In this document: in pieces, positions 11,815 to 22,735 of the stretch
Layout: each line of letters begins with the position of its first letter
How positions within the stretch are numbered: position 1 is the first letter of the stretch
NCBI RefSeq assembly: GCF_003149245.1
Contig: NZ_QGDL01000020.1
Location: 31,234 to 95,233 of the forward strand
DNA length: 64,000 nucleotides
Source: Faecalicatena orotica
GTDB taxonomy: Bacteria; Bacillota; Clostridia; Lachnospirales; Lachnospiraceae
Direction: 5' to 3'
Program-made: the position numbers and the translations under genes
The notes under the pieces: model-generated
The model's database searches: none
What the model was told of the DNA's origin: nothing
What the model saw: the letters and a program-made list of their open reading frames with translations, nothing else

Positions 11815-12648
11815 ATGGCAACAAGAGAGACAAAATTAAAATTGCTGTATTTAATGAAAATATTGTTGGAACAAACGGATGAGGATCATGTACTTTCTAC
11901 AATAGAACTGATTAATGAATTGAAAAGGTACGGAATAAGTGCAGAAAGAAAAAGTATATATGATGACATTGAGGCCCTGAATGAATTTGGAATGGATATT
12001 ATAAACAAACGTACGCAGCCGTCCGGATTTTATGTGGCAGGCAGAGAGTTTGAACTTCCGGAATTAAAATTGCTGGTTGATGCAGTACAGGCATCAAAGT
12101 TTATTACGGAAAACAAGACGAATGAATTGATAAAGAAGCTGGAGAATCTAACAAGTAAATTTGAGGCACGCCAGAATGGTGAATTCTATATAGTCAGCCC
12201 CTGGGCACTTACATGGGATGATGAAAATTATTATATGATTGCATATGATTCAGCGGTGAAGTCTGTAAAATATTATAGAGTTGATAAGATGATAAATACT
12301 GAAATGACGAAAGAACGCAGAGCAGGGAGAAAAGAATTTGCCCGTTTTGATCTGGCGGCATTTGCTAAGAAGACGTTTGGTATGTACGGTGGCGAAGAAC
12401 GAAGCTTAAAGCTGCGTTTTGGAAATGAACTGATTGGTGTCGTAATAGACCGTTTTGGGAAAGGAATTTTGATTCATATGGATGATGCGGATCACTTTAT
12501 TGCCCATCCTGCTGTTAATGTAAGCAGACAGTTTTTCGGGTGGATCAGTAGTTTGGGTGATCGTGCAGAAATTCTCGGACCGGATGACGTTGTGGAAATG
12601 TATGTGGAATGGTTAAAGAGTCTGCTGAAATGTTACCATATGAAGTAG
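11815..12648 (+). CDS. WYL-domain transcriptional regulator linked to the CRISPR-Cas operon
   Basis: This 277-aa regulator has an N-terminal winged-helix HTH (residues about 5-75; KLKLLYLMKILLEQTDEDHVLS, DDIEALNEFGMDI) and a WYL effector-binding domain (about 115-190; ISPWALTWDDENYYMIAYD, KYYRVDKM). A WCX-like C-terminus follows. The ATG at 11815 is chosen because AAGGAGCGAGG lies just before it; an upstream in-frame ATG at 11794 has no such site. WYL proteins are often encoded beside type I CRISPR loci and other defence genes, where some sense nucleic acid or nucleotide ligands. It lies 24 bp upstream of cas3, so it probably regulates the cas operon; whether as repressor or activator is unknown. 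Confidence 0.85.
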   Translation: MATRETKLKLLYLMKILLEQTDEDHVLSTIELINELKRYGISAERKSIYDDIEALNEFGMDIINKRTQPSGFYVAGREFELPELKLLVDAVQASKFITENKTNELIKKLENLTSKFEARQNGEFYIVSPWALTWDDENYYMIAYDSAVKSVKYYRVDKMINTEMTKERRAGRKEFARFDLAAFAKKTFGMYGGEERSLKLRFGNELIGVVIDRFGKGILIHMDDADHFIAHPAVNVSRQFFGWISSLGDRAEILGPDDVVEMYVEWLKSLLKCYHMK

Positions 12649-12672
12649 TCGTATAAGAGGAAAGGAGTAACT

Positions 12673-14811
12673 ATGGAATATCTGGCTCATATTGAAGGAA
12701 TAAGGGAACAAAGTATCAAGGAACATTTGACAGGCACGGCGGAACGGGCAGGTAAATTCGCAGAGACATTTGGGTGTTATGAATGGGGATACTGCAGTGG
12801 TATGCTGCATGATATTGGAAAATATTCTCTGGAATTTCAGCAGCGGCTGCAAGGGAGTGATAAAAAGGTTGACCATGCAACTGCCGGGGCAAAAGTTTGT
12901 TATGAAATGGGAGGTCTGTATGGGTTTCTGAGTTATTGCATAGCGGGGCATCATTCCGGCCTGCCGGATACAGGGGAGAAGGCGGATTTGGGAACATCGG
13001 CTACGCTGATGGGGCGGCTGAAGAAAAATGTGAAAGATTTTGAGGCATATAAGCAGGAGATAAAGGTCCCAGCTCTTAAAAATCCTCCCTTTGATCCAAA
13101 AAGCGCAGCCAATTTTGACTTTGCCCTGAGTATGTTTATAAGAATGCTATATTCGTGTCTGGTAGATGCAGATTTTCTGGATACAGAATATTTTATGAAA
13201 CAGGGTGAGACAGGGCGTGATTCGGGAGAAGATATGGAAACCCTTCTTAAGAAACTGGAACAGCATATTTCTAAGTGGCTTGACAATGACAATCTGGATA
13301 CGGTAAACGGAAGAAGAACGGAGATCCTTAGAAGCTGTCTGGAAAAAGGTGAATTAGGGAAGGGGCTTTTCCGCCTGACCGTACCCACAGGGGGCGGAAA
13401 AACAGTGGCCTCTCTGGCATTTGCACTTCGCCATGCTGTTAAGAACAAGATGGACCGTATTATTTATGTAATCCCCTATACAAGCATCATTGAACAGAAT
13501 GCCAGAGTCTTCAGCGACATTTTGGGAAGAGATAATGTCTTGGAAAATCATTATAATATAGATTATGAAAGTGATGAGGAGCTAAAACCAATGCATCTGG
13601 CTTCGGAAAACTGGGACAAACCGGTGATTGTTACGACAAATGTCCAGTTTTTTGAATCGCTCTTTGCAAACAGGTCATCTAAGTGCAGGAAATTACACAA
13701 CATGGTAAATAGTGTCATTATTTTTGATGAAGCACAGATGCTTCCGAACGATTATTTAAAACCGTGTATTGCGGCAATGGAGGAACTGATACAGCATTAT
13801 GGGGCCAGTATTGTTCTTTGCACAGCGACACAACCAGCATTACAGCAGTTTTTTCAGAGCAGTATAGATGCGGTGGAATTATGCCCGAGACTGGACGAGC
13901 AGTTCCGGTTTTTTAAACGAGTTACACTGAAGGACCTGAGCCGGATTTCCGAAGAAGAATTAGCTGAGAAACTAGAGAAGGAGGAACAGGCACTTTGTAT
14001 TGTAAATACAAAAAAGAAGGCCCAAAGCATTTATCAGAGACTCAAAGGTGAAGGCGTCTATCATTTGTCCACAAGCATGTATCCGAAACATAGGAAGCAG
14101 GTACTAGAAGATATCAGAAAACGTTTAGATGGTGATAAAAAATGCATCGTCATTTCAACGAGCCTTGTAGAGGCAGGAGTGGATTTGGATTTCCAGTCTG
14201 TCTATAGACAATTAGCAGGAGTTGATTCCGTCATACAAGCCGCAGGAAGATGTAACAGGGAAGGAAAAAGATCAGCGGAAGAAAGTAATACTTACATATT
14301 CAGGCTGGAAGACAGGGAATATGTACCCGGGCAGCGGCAGCAGATCGCGGCGGCAAACGATTTGATTGAAGATGGGCGGGACATTTCATCACTAGAAGCT
14401 ATCATGGAATATTTTGAAATGCTGTATCATTTCCGTGGGGAGGGTCTGGATAAGAAAAACATACTTGCACAATTCAGGCGTGGAAGGTATCCTTTCACAA
14501 AAGTCGCAAAGGAATTCAAATTAATCGAAGAGAATACAACGACAATCTTTATTAATCGGGAAGAAGAGGCAGATAATCTTCTTAAAGAAATACAACGTAA
14601 TGGTTTTACAAAAAAACTGGTGCGTCAGGCAGGACAATACTGCATCAATGTATATGAAAATGATTTTGATAAATTAAATGCCGCGGGAATGCTGCAGGCA
14701 ATCTCAGAAGACGGGGGAGAAGACTTCTTTCTGCTGCGGGATGACGGGCAGTATACAGAAGAGATGGGGCTGAGGCTGGATGTGGAGTATGGGAGGGCGG
14801 TAGTATTTTGA
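12673..14811 (+). CDS. cas3: CRISPR-associated helicase/nuclease Cas3 (type I-C)
   Basis: This 712-aa effector degrades DNA marked by Cascade. An N-terminal HD nuclease (residues about 15-190; His46-Asp47 in GMLHDIGKYS, later AGHHSG) is fused to an SF2 helicase. The helicase has Walker A PTGGGKT (Lys243), motif II DEAQ (Asp352), SAT-like CTATQP, motif V STSLVEAGVDLDF and motif VI QAAGRCNREG. Length and HD-helicase order are normal for I-C. It starts 24 bp after the WYL regulator with GGAAAGGAG as ribosome binding site. Unusually, it is separated from the other cas genes by about 900 bp holding a cas2 remnant, a leader and a CRISPR array. Confidence 0.96.
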   Translation: MEYLAHIEGIREQSIKEHLTGTAERAGKFAETFGCYEWGYCSGMLHDIGKYSLEFQQRLQGSDKKVDHATAGAKVCYEMGGLYGFLSYCIAGHHSGLPDTGEKADLGTSATLMGRLKKNVKDFEAYKQEIKVPALKNPPFDPKSAANFDFALSMFIRMLYSCLVDADFLDTEYFMKQGETGRDSGEDMETLLKKLEQHISKWLDNDNLDTVNGRRTEILRSCLEKGELGKGLFRLTVPTGGGKTVASLAFALRHAVKNKMDRIIYVIPYTSIIEQNARVFSDILGRDNVLENHYNIDYESDEELKPMHLASENWDKPVIVTTNVQFFESLFANRSSKCRKLHNMVNSVIIFDEAQMLPNDYLKPCIAAMEELIQHYGASIVLCTATQPALQQFFQSSIDAVELCPRLDEQFRFFKRVTLKDLSRISEEELAEKLEKEEQALCIVNTKKKAQSIYQRLKGEGVYHLSTSMYPKHRKQVLEDIRKRLDGDKKCIVISTSLVEAGVDLDFQSVYRQLAGVDSVIQAAGRCNREGKRSAEESNTYIFRLEDREYVPGQRQQIAAANDLIEDGRDISSLEAIMEYFEMLYHFRGEGLDKKNILAQFRRGRYPFTKVAKEFKLIEENTTTIFINREEEADNLLKEIQRNGFTKKLVRQAGQYCINVYENDFDKLNAAGMLQAISEDGGEDFFLLRDDGQYTEEMGLRLDVEYGRAVVF

Positions 14812-15003
14812 GTTGGGATAAAACAAAGAAGAGATAACTTATTAATATATCTATTAAAATATGGTATTATTAAAAATAAGGAACAATCACTTATAGAAGT
14901 TTTTTTATCATTTTACATAGCATGGGGGTATGCAATTTGGAGTATTTTTTATGAGCAAGGTTAATGTTTACTAGTTTCATTTACCATTAGCAATGAATAA
15001 ATT
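14812..15003. other. A+T-rich gap after cas3, no gene seen
   Basis: About 190 bp without a plausible reading frame. It may be older decayed sequence upstream of the cas2 remnant. No clear terminator follows cas3. Confidence 0.45.
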
Positions 15004-15137
15004 CTAGATAATGCTCAATGTGTTATGTGAAAATCAAAATCATCTGATAATATAGATAGAGAAGCAGTCTTCGGTATTTTTAACTGGAAGATGATTATAA
15101 GGTGAGGATAGAAATTGATTTGACATTAATTATTTAG
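15004..15137 (+). pseudogene. cas2 3'-end remnant A, ahead of array 1
   Basis: The segment from 15004 (TAGATAATGCTCAATGTGTT) is identical for over 20 bp to the intact cas2 at about 20852. It then follows cas2 with substitutions and deletions to the terminal ATTAATTATTTAG, which matches the cas2 end ATTAATTATGTAG. In-frame stops and gaps mean it cannot encode Cas2. It closely resembles the resident cas2, which suggests the unit was copied from the end of this locus. Confidence 0.8.
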
Positions 15138-15307
15138 TGCGAACCTGAAGTGAACATAAAAATACTGGGGGATTCGCACCAGAAAAAATGCACAAATTGA
15201 GTGTGTTTTTAAATGAAAGAAAGAAAAAAGAGCACAATGTAGACAAACTATATTGATATTTAGTTAAAAATGTCTAAATATCTGAGGTGGAAATTGTCTA
15301 TTTTGCA
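15138..15307 (+). promoter_or_regulatory. CRISPR leader of array 1
   Basis: This 170-bp A+T-rich leader is homologous to those at 21016, 21334 and 22889. It starts with an inverted repeat GTGCGAA (15137-15143) / TTCGCAC (15173-15179). It ends with a weaker version of the TGATATTTAG...CTAAATATC hairpin some 25 bp before the first repeat. The leader-repeat junction reads ATTTTGCA|GTCGTT. Confidence 0.8.
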
Positions 15308-18122
<2,815 letters not shown>

Positions 18123-19022
18123 ATGAGTGAAGCGATTAAAAACAGGTATGAATTTGTGATTTTATTTGATGTGGAAAATGGAAATCCAAATGGTGACCCG
18201 GATGCAGGGAATATGCCGAGAATTGATCCGGAAAGCGGCTATGGACTTGTTACAGACGTCTGCCTGAAGAGAAAGATCCGGAATTATGTTGAGACTGTAA
18301 AAGAAGATGCAGAAGATGCTGCAGGATACAGAATCTATATTAAAGAAGATGTCCCTCTGAACCGAAGTGATAATGAGGCATACGAATATCTTGGAGTTAA
18401 CGATAAGACTGTAAAGGACCTGAAGAAAAAAGATCCGAAAGCAGATGAGAAAATCAGGGATTTCATGTGCAGTAACTTTTATGATATCAGGACATTTGGT
18501 GCTGTTATGACTACATTTGTAAAAGCGGCGCTGAACTGCGGTCAGGTCAGAGGTCCTGTGCAACTTGGTTTCGCAAGAAGCATTGATCCTATTATCAGTC
18601 AGGAAGTAACAATTACAAGAGTGGCAATTACGACAGAAAAGGATGCCGAAAACAAGAGCACAGAAATGGGAAGAAAAAGTATCGTTCCATATGCGCTGTA
18701 TCGTGCAGAAGGATATATTTCTGCAAATCTTGCCAGAAAGGTTACCGGATTTTCAGAGGACGACCTGGAGCTTTTATGGGAGGCGATCATTAATATGTTT
18801 GAACTTGACCATTCTGCAGCAAGAGGTAAAATGGCAGTCCGTGAATTGATTGTATTTAAGCATAGTAAAGAATTAGGAGACTGCCCGGCCTATAAGTTAT
18901 TTGACGCGGTAGAGGTTAAGAGAAAAGAAGGTGTAGAATTTCCAAGGAAATATCAGGATTATACGGTGGAAATTCATGAGGATGCAATTCCGCAGACAGT
19001 GGAAATGACAAGGAAAATATAA
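18123..19022 (+). CDS. cas7c: Cas7c (Csd2), Cascade backbone subunit
   Basis: This 299-aa protein forms the RNA-binding filament of the I-C complex. The N-terminus EFVILFDVENGNPNGDPDAGNMPR is diagnostic of Csd2/Cas7. Further on lie VTDVCLKRKIRNYV, DIRTFGAVMTT and GPVQLGFARSIDPI, also conserved. It starts 3 nt after the cas8c stop with AAGGAGG inside the end of that gene. Its last codons overlap the start of cas4 (TAATGG arrangement). Confidence 0.96.
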   Translation: MSEAIKNRYEFVILFDVENGNPNGDPDAGNMPRIDPESGYGLVTDVCLKRKIRNYVETVKEDAEDAAGYRIYIKEDVPLNRSDNEAYEYLGVNDKTVKDLKKKDPKADEKIRDFMCSNFYDIRTFGAVMTTFVKAALNCGQVRGPVQLGFARSIDPIISQEVTITRVAITTEKDAENKSTEMGRKSIVPYALYRAEGYISANLARKVTGFSEDDLELLWEAIINMFELDHSAARGKMAVRELIVFKHSKELGDCPAYKLFDAVEVKRKEGVEFPRKYQDYTVEIHEDAIPQTVEMTRKI

Positions 19023-19687
19023 TGGAATACCATGAAGATGAATATTTAATGATATCCGGGATACAGCATTTTAAGTTCTGCCGCCGGCAATGGGCCCTTA
19101 TCCATATTGAACAGCAATGGGATGAAAATGTACATACTGCGGTGGGCGAATTGATGCACAAAAAGGTACACGATCCCTATTTAACAGAAAAGCGAAAAGA
19201 TGTTCTGATTACCCGCGCACTGCCGGTTTCCTCCAGAAATATGGGGGTCAGCGGTGAGTGTGATGTGGTGGAGTTTCATAAAAGTGAAGATGGGATTAAA
19301 TTGCAGGGGCACTGGGGATTGTATAACGTCTATCCTATTGAATATAAAAAGGGGAAGCCTAAAGCAGGTGAAGAAGATATATTACAGCTCGTGGCACAGG
19401 CGCTATGTCTGGAAGAGATGTTTTCTACATCTATCCCGGAAGGAGCTATTTTTTACGGGGAAACACGAAGGCGTGAAATTGTAGAAATAACAGACGGCCT
19501 CCGCCAGCAGGTAAATGAAATCTTTCATGAAATGCATCAGTACTATGAAAGACGCTATACACCAAAAGTAAAATACAGCAAGGCGTGTAACGCATGTTCG
19601 CTAAAAGACATATGTCTTCCTAAACTTGGGAAAGCAGTTTCCGTGAAGGATTACATGCATCAGATTTTGAATGAGGATGAAGAATGA
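19022..19687 (+). CDS. cas4: Cas4, prespacer-processing nuclease
   Basis: This 221-aa RecB-like iron-sulfur nuclease trims prespacers and selects the PAM end during adaptation. The first cluster cysteine is in HFKFCRRQWALIHIE. RecB motifs include ELMHKKVHDP, GVSGECDVVEF, YPIEYKKGKPK and QLVAQALCLEEMF. The C-terminal cysteine cluster is KACNACSLKDICLP. Start and stop overlap cas7c and cas1, as usual in I-C operons. All key residues seem present, so adaptation may be functional. Confidence 0.95.
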   Translation: MEYHEDEYLMISGIQHFKFCRRQWALIHIEQQWDENVHTAVGELMHKKVHDPYLTEKRKDVLITRALPVSSRNMGVSGECDVVEFHKSEDGIKLQGHWGLYNVYPIEYKKGKPKAGEEDILQLVAQALCLEEMFSTSIPEGAIFYGETRRREIVEITDGLRQQVNEIFHEMHQYYERRYTPKVKYSKACNACSLKDICLPKLGKAVSVKDYMHQILNEDEE

Positions 19688-20715
19688 AAAAATTATTGAA
19701 TACGCTTTATGTAACCTCTGAGAACAGTTATTTGGCTCTGGACGGCGAAAATGTTGTTGTTTGGGATTCGGATAAGGAAATCGGGCGCCTCCCCCTGCAT
19801 AATCTGGAAGGAATTGTATCTTTTGGATATAGGGGGACCAGCCCGGCACTGATGGGTGCCTGTGCAGACAAAAATATTTCCCTGTGTTATCTGACCCCGC
19901 AGGGAAAGTTTTTGGCAAGGGTTACAGGCAAAGTTAAGGGAAACGTGATTTTAAGAAAACAGCAGTATGAGAGCAGCCTTGATGAAGCGATGAGTATGGA
20001 AATTGCCAGAAACTGCATTGTTGGCAAGGTTCATAATGCTAGATGGGTTCTGGAGCGTGTCACAAGAGATCACAGCATGCAGATTGATGTCGGTAAGGTT
20101 AAGGAAGCTTCTGATAATTTAAAAAGTTCGCTTGAACTTATACAGAATAGTGGATCAAAAGATCAACTGCGAGGTTATGAAGGGGAAGCGGCAAGCGTAT
20201 ATTTTAGTGTTTTTGACGAATTGATTCTTCAACAGAAAAAAGACTTTACTTTTCACGGCAGAAACAAAAGGCCGCCTATGGATAATATGAATGCCTTGCT
20301 TTCATTTGTCTATACATTATTGACAAATACAATTACCTCAGCCTTAGAAACTGTCGGGCTGGACCCATATGTAGGGTATCTTCACACGGATCGTCCGGGA
20401 AGGGCATCTTTATCTCTGGATCTTATCGAAGAATTGCGGGCAGTATTGGCAGACCGTTTTGTTCTGTCACTAGTTAATAAAAAAATAGTGACAGGAAAGA
20501 ATTTTGATAAAATGGAAAATGGTGCGGTTTTGATGGATGACGATTTACGCAGGACCGTACTGACAGAATGGCAGAATAAAAAGAAAGAAAACCTGACACA
20601 TCCATACTTGAAAGAAAAAATAGAGTGGGGAATGGTTCCGTATGTACAGGCAATGCTGCTTGCGAGATATCTTAGAGGTGATCTTGATGGATATCCGGTA
20701 TTTTTATGGAAATGA
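19684..20715 (+). CDS. cas1: Cas1, type I-C spacer integrase
   Basis: This 343-aa protein is the integrase subunit. Conserved blocks are the N-terminal KLLNTLYVTSENSYLALDGENVVV, the metal-ligand Glu in RGYEGEAASVYFSVFD, the His in VGYLHTDRPGRASLSLDLIEE, and the Asp/Glu residues in EELRAVLADRFVLSLVN. It overlaps cas4 by 4 bp. The length is normal for I-C Cas1 (about 340). Confidence 0.96.
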   Translation: MKKLLNTLYVTSENSYLALDGENVVVWDSDKEIGRLPLHNLEGIVSFGYRGTSPALMGACADKNISLCYLTPQGKFLARVTGKVKGNVILRKQQYESSLDEAMSMEIARNCIVGKVHNARWVLERVTRDHSMQIDVGKVKEASDNLKSSLELIQNSGSKDQLRGYEGEAASVYFSVFDELILQQKKDFTFHGRNKRPPMDNMNALLSFVYTLLTNTITSALETVGLDPYVGYLHTDRPGRASLSLDLIEELRAVLADRFVLSLVNKKIVTGKNFDKMENGAVLMDDDLRRTVLTEWQNKKKENLTHPYLKEKIEWGMVPYVQAMLLARYLRGDLDGYPVFLWK

Positions 20716-20724
20716 GGTGTGGAG

Positions 20725-21015
20725 ATGCTGGTACTGATTACATATGATGTAAATACCGAAACCGCCGCGGGCAGAGGGCGGCTGAGAAAAGTCGCAAAGC
20801 AATGCGTAAACTATGGTAGAAGAGTACAGAATTCAGTTTTTGAATGTATTTTAGATAATGCTCAATGTGTTATGTTGAAAGCAAAGTTATCGGACATCAT
20901 AGATGAAGATGTAGACAGCCTCCGTTTTTACTATTTGGGAAATAACTATAAAACGAAGGTGGAGCACATCGGCGTGGATAGGGGAGTAGCGGCTGATCAG
21001 ACATTAATTATGTAG
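20725..21015 (+). CDS. cas2: Cas2, adaptation complex subunit
   Basis: This 96-aa protein bridges two Cas1 dimers. MLVLITYDVNTE carries the conserved Asp8; CVNYGRRVQNSVFECILD and SLRFYYLGNNYKTKVEHIG are typical of I-C Cas2. The ATG at 20725 is preferred over the in-frame GTG at 20719, because GAGGTG lies just upstream of the ATG and the family begins with ML(V/I)LITYDV. Its stop TAG overlaps the leader's first inverted-repeat arm. The 3' end of this gene recurs three times in the window, each time ahead of a leader (15004, 21214, 22769). Confidence 0.95.
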   Translation: MLVLITYDVNTETAAGRGRLRKVAKQCVNYGRRVQNSVFECILDNAQCVMLKAKLSDIIDEDVDSLRFYYLGNNYKTKVEHIGVDRGVAADQTLIM

Positions 21016-21180
21016 TGCGAATCAGAAGTAAATATACAAACACACGGGGGATTCGCACTGGAAAAATGCTCAGATTGAGTGTATTTGTAAATGAAAGAAA
21101 AAAGAGCGTAATATAGACAAGTTTCTCTGATATTTAGGTGAAAATGCCTAAATATCAGAGGTAGAAATTGTCTATTTTGC
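21016..21180 (+). promoter_or_regulatory. CRISPR leader directly after cas2
   Basis: This 165-bp leader holds the inverted repeat GTGCGAA (21015-21021) / TTCGCAC (21052-21058). A perfect 12-bp hairpin CTGATATTTAGG (21127-21138) / CCTAAATATCAG (21147-21158) lies about 23 bp before the repeat. It has only one degenerate repeat downstream, so this original array position has lost its array. Confidence 0.8.
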
Positions 21181-21211
21181 GTTCGTTCCCTAGCGGGAAC
21201 GGGCGTGAAAT
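21181..21211 (+). repeat. orphan degenerate CRISPR repeat after the cas2 leader
   Basis: GTTCGTTCCC then TAGCGGGAACGGGCGTGAAAT resembles the array 2/3 repeat with several changes. No spacer follows: a cas2 remnant starts within 3 bp. It is probably the scar of a deletion or recombination that removed the array. Confidence 0.75.
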
Positions 21212-21213
21212 TT

Positions 21214-21333
21214 ATCATAGATGTAGAACTTGACAGTTTTCGGTATTTTTTATTAGGACGTAACTATAAAGTGAGTGTTAAACGTATTGGTGTAGAGGGG
21301 CGAATAACATTTGACGAGACATTAATTATGTAG
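21214..21333 (+). pseudogene. cas2 3'-end remnant B, ahead of array 2
   Basis: Forty codons including the stop remain in frame: IIDVELDSFRYF..., NYKVSV, IGVEGRITFDETLIM. By my count they match the last 39 residues of the intact Cas2 at about 20 positions. The divergence suggests an origin in a different cas2 allele, not a fresh copy of the resident gene. No start codon or N-terminal part is present. Confidence 0.85.
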
Positions 21334-21503
21334 TGCGAACCCGAAGTGAACATAAAAACTCTGGGAGATTCGCACCAGAAAAAATGCACAAAATGAGTAC
21401 GTTTGCAAATGAAAAAGCGAAAAAAGAGCGCAATGTAGGCAAGGTGTTCTGATATTTAGGTGAAAATCCCTAAATATTGAGGGTGGGAATTGTTCATTTT
21501 GCT
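21334..21503 (+). promoter_or_regulatory. CRISPR leader of array 2
   Basis: This 170-bp leader is very similar to the one at 22889-23058, including GTGCGAACCCGAAGTGAAC, the GATTCGCACC arm and the CTGATATTTAGG hairpin with one changed arm base. Confidence 0.8.
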
Positions 21504-21735
21504 GTCGTTCCCTTCGCGGGAACGTGGATTGAAATTGGAGTTTGTTCTAGGAGACGAGAATGGACAGCATCGTCGTTCCCTTCGCGGGAACGTGGATTGA
21601 AATTGGTATATTTACATCTATTATACATTAGTATCCTGTCGTTCCCTTCGCGAGAACGTGGATTGAAATCTATTGATAACCTTCTAGATTGTGGAGATAC
21701 ATCGTCGTTCCCTTCGGGGGAACGCGGATTAAAAT
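21504..21735 (+). CRISPR. CRISPR array 2 (type I-C; 4 repeats, 3 spacers)
   Basis: Repeats of 32 bp (GTCGTTCCCTTCGCGGGA... ending ACGTGGATTGAAAT) start at 21504, 21572, 21638 and 21704. Spacers are 36, 34 and 34 bp. The last two repeats carry substitutions, the final one being most degenerate (AACGCGGATTAAAAT). The polarity places the leader on the left. Confidence 0.96.
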
Positions 21736-21834
21736 AAGTTTGTGGTATTGTTTCGTTGTTAAGCACATGATGGGATAGTTTAAATATTCCAAAATACTTT
21801 TTTATTTAATATATGGAGATGCCGACAAGTAAAG

Positions 21835-21863
21835 TTGACACATTTATTTAAATATGCTACCTT
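21835..21863 (+). promoter_or_regulatory. candidate promoter with shared TTTAAATATGCTA motif (first gene of TA trio)
   Basis: TTGACA at 21835-21840 is followed 17 bp later by TACCTT. The spacer/-10 region carries TTTAAATATGCTA, also present in the promoter at 22092-22120, so it could be a common operator. Confidence 0.45.
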
Positions 21864-21885
21864 TAATATAATAGGAGGTGTTACA

Positions 21886-22080
21886 ATGGCATACGCAAAA
21901 AAGGAAGATGCAATAGCCTATGTAAATAATTATCAAAAAGAAAAATATGATAGAATAACAGTTATGGCAGCAAAGGGAAAAAAAGCAGAATATAAAGCGG
22001 CGGCAAAATTTAAAGGGATGAAACTATCTGCATTTGTACAAGATTGCGTGGAAAAAGAATTAGAACGAATGAAAAAGTGA
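21886..22080 (+). CDS. small ribbon-helix-helix-like protein, putative antitoxin
   Basis: This 64-aa protein (MAYAKKEDAIAYVNNYQKEKYDRI...) is highly charged. Its C-terminus KAAAKFKGMKLSAFVQDCVEKELERMKK reads like the helix-turn-helix part of a ribbon-helix-helix DNA-binding fold. The ATG at 21886 is chosen because AGGAGGTG lies 6-7 nt upstream. It is 70 bp ahead of a RelE/ParE-type toxin gene, so an antitoxin or autoregulator role is inferred. It lies between CRISPR arrays 2 and 3. Confidence 0.7.
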   Translation: MAYAKKEDAIAYVNNYQKEKYDRITVMAAKGKKAEYKAAAKFKGMKLSAFVQDCVEKELERMKK

Positions 22081-22091
22081 AGAGTAATATA

Positions 22092-22120
22092 TTGCTGGAA
22101 TAGTTTAAATATGCTATGAT
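22092..22120 (+). promoter_or_regulatory. candidate promoter of the RelE-type toxin gene
   Basis: TTGCTG at 22092-22097 and TATGAT at 22115-22120 are separated by 17 bp and include TTTAAATATGCTA. The toxin gene may thus be transcribed separately from the upstream small gene. Confidence 0.5.
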
Positions 22121-22149
22121 GGAGGTATCAAAATAAAGGAGATACCGAG

Positions 22150-22410
22150 ATGCAAATTGAGTATAGTAAGAAAGCCGCTAAGTATATTAACGCACTGGAT
22201 AGACCGACAAAACAGCGCTTAAAGGCAGGCATTGAAGGGTTAACGCAAAAGCCACCCGTGGGAGATATAAAGCTATTGCAGGGCTTTACAGATGGCAGGA
22301 AGCGGCTAAGGGTAGGCAAGTATAGGATAATATATAATTATGGCTCAGACGGCATAATAGAGATATTATATATTATCAATGTGGATTCAAGAGGGGATAT
22401 ATATAAATAA
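22150..22410 (+). CDS. RelE/ParE-superfamily toxin
   Basis: This 86-aa protein has the RelE/ParE fold signature: MQIEYSKKAAKYINALDRPTKQRLKAGI, then LLQGFTDGRKRLRVGKYRIIYNY and ILYIINVDSRGDIY. Known family: ribosome-dependent mRNA interferases or gyrase poisons. The GKYRIIY strand and C-terminal DSRGDIY are the usual conserved parts. AAAGGAG lies about 7 nt before the ATG. Neighbours are a putative antitoxin upstream and a second small gene 28 bp downstream. I cannot tell RelE from ParE activity. Confidence 0.85.
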   Translation: MQIEYSKKAAKYINALDRPTKQRLKAGIEGLTQKPPVGDIKLLQGFTDGRKRLRVGKYRIIYNYGSDGIIEILYIINVDSRGDIYK

Positions 22411-22438
22411 TATCTTCTCCATAAAAGGAGGTAAGAAG

Positions 22439-22642
22439 ATGAATACAGCAACCAAAGAGATGATTGATCTCATGGAGGTATTGCCAGAGAGTGACCAAAA
22501 TTTAGCACTGGAGATTGTTCGTAAGCTTGTCCTTGCGTGGGATCCGGATTTTACAAAGCTGACTCTGGCCGAGAAAGCAAGTCTTGAAGAAGCACTTGCA
22601 GACCCGGAAACAATCCCACATGAGGCTATTAACTGGGATTGA
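22439..22642 (+). CDS. small acidic protein, putative second antitoxin-like gene
   Basis: This 67-aa acidic protein (MNTATKEMIDLMEVLPESDQ, LEIVRKLVLAWDPDFTKLT) ends ETIPHEAINWD. Proteins with an LAWDPDFTK core are, as I recall, found beside RelE-type toxins in Clostridia, but I do not know a function. It has its own strong ribosome binding site (AAAGGAGG) and ends at a terminator, so it closes the toxin-antitoxin-like cluster. The in-frame upstream ATG at 22379 lies inside the toxin gene and is rejected. Confidence 0.65.
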   Translation: MNTATKEMIDLMEVLPESDQNLALEIVRKLVLAWDPDFTKLTLAEKASLEEALADPETIPHEAINWD

Positions 22643-22645
22643 TAG

Positions 22646-22669
22646 AGCCGCCGTAATGGTGGCTTTTTC
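22646..22669 (+). terminator. short intrinsic terminator of the TA-like cluster
   Basis: AGCCGCC and GGTGGCT pair around GTAAT, followed by TTTTTCT. Confidence 0.75.
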
Positions 22670-22735
22670 TGAACTTTGATTTATTTAGGGGCCAGTAATT
22701 CGATTTATTCTGTCATAAACATAGGTTTTGACAGT

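Noticed and set aside
21016..21333. CreTA-like RNA antitoxin hidden at the orphan repeat
   Set aside because: The orphan repeat is followed at once by a cas2 remnant, with no small toxin reading frame and no spacer-like match to a nearby promoter that I can see.
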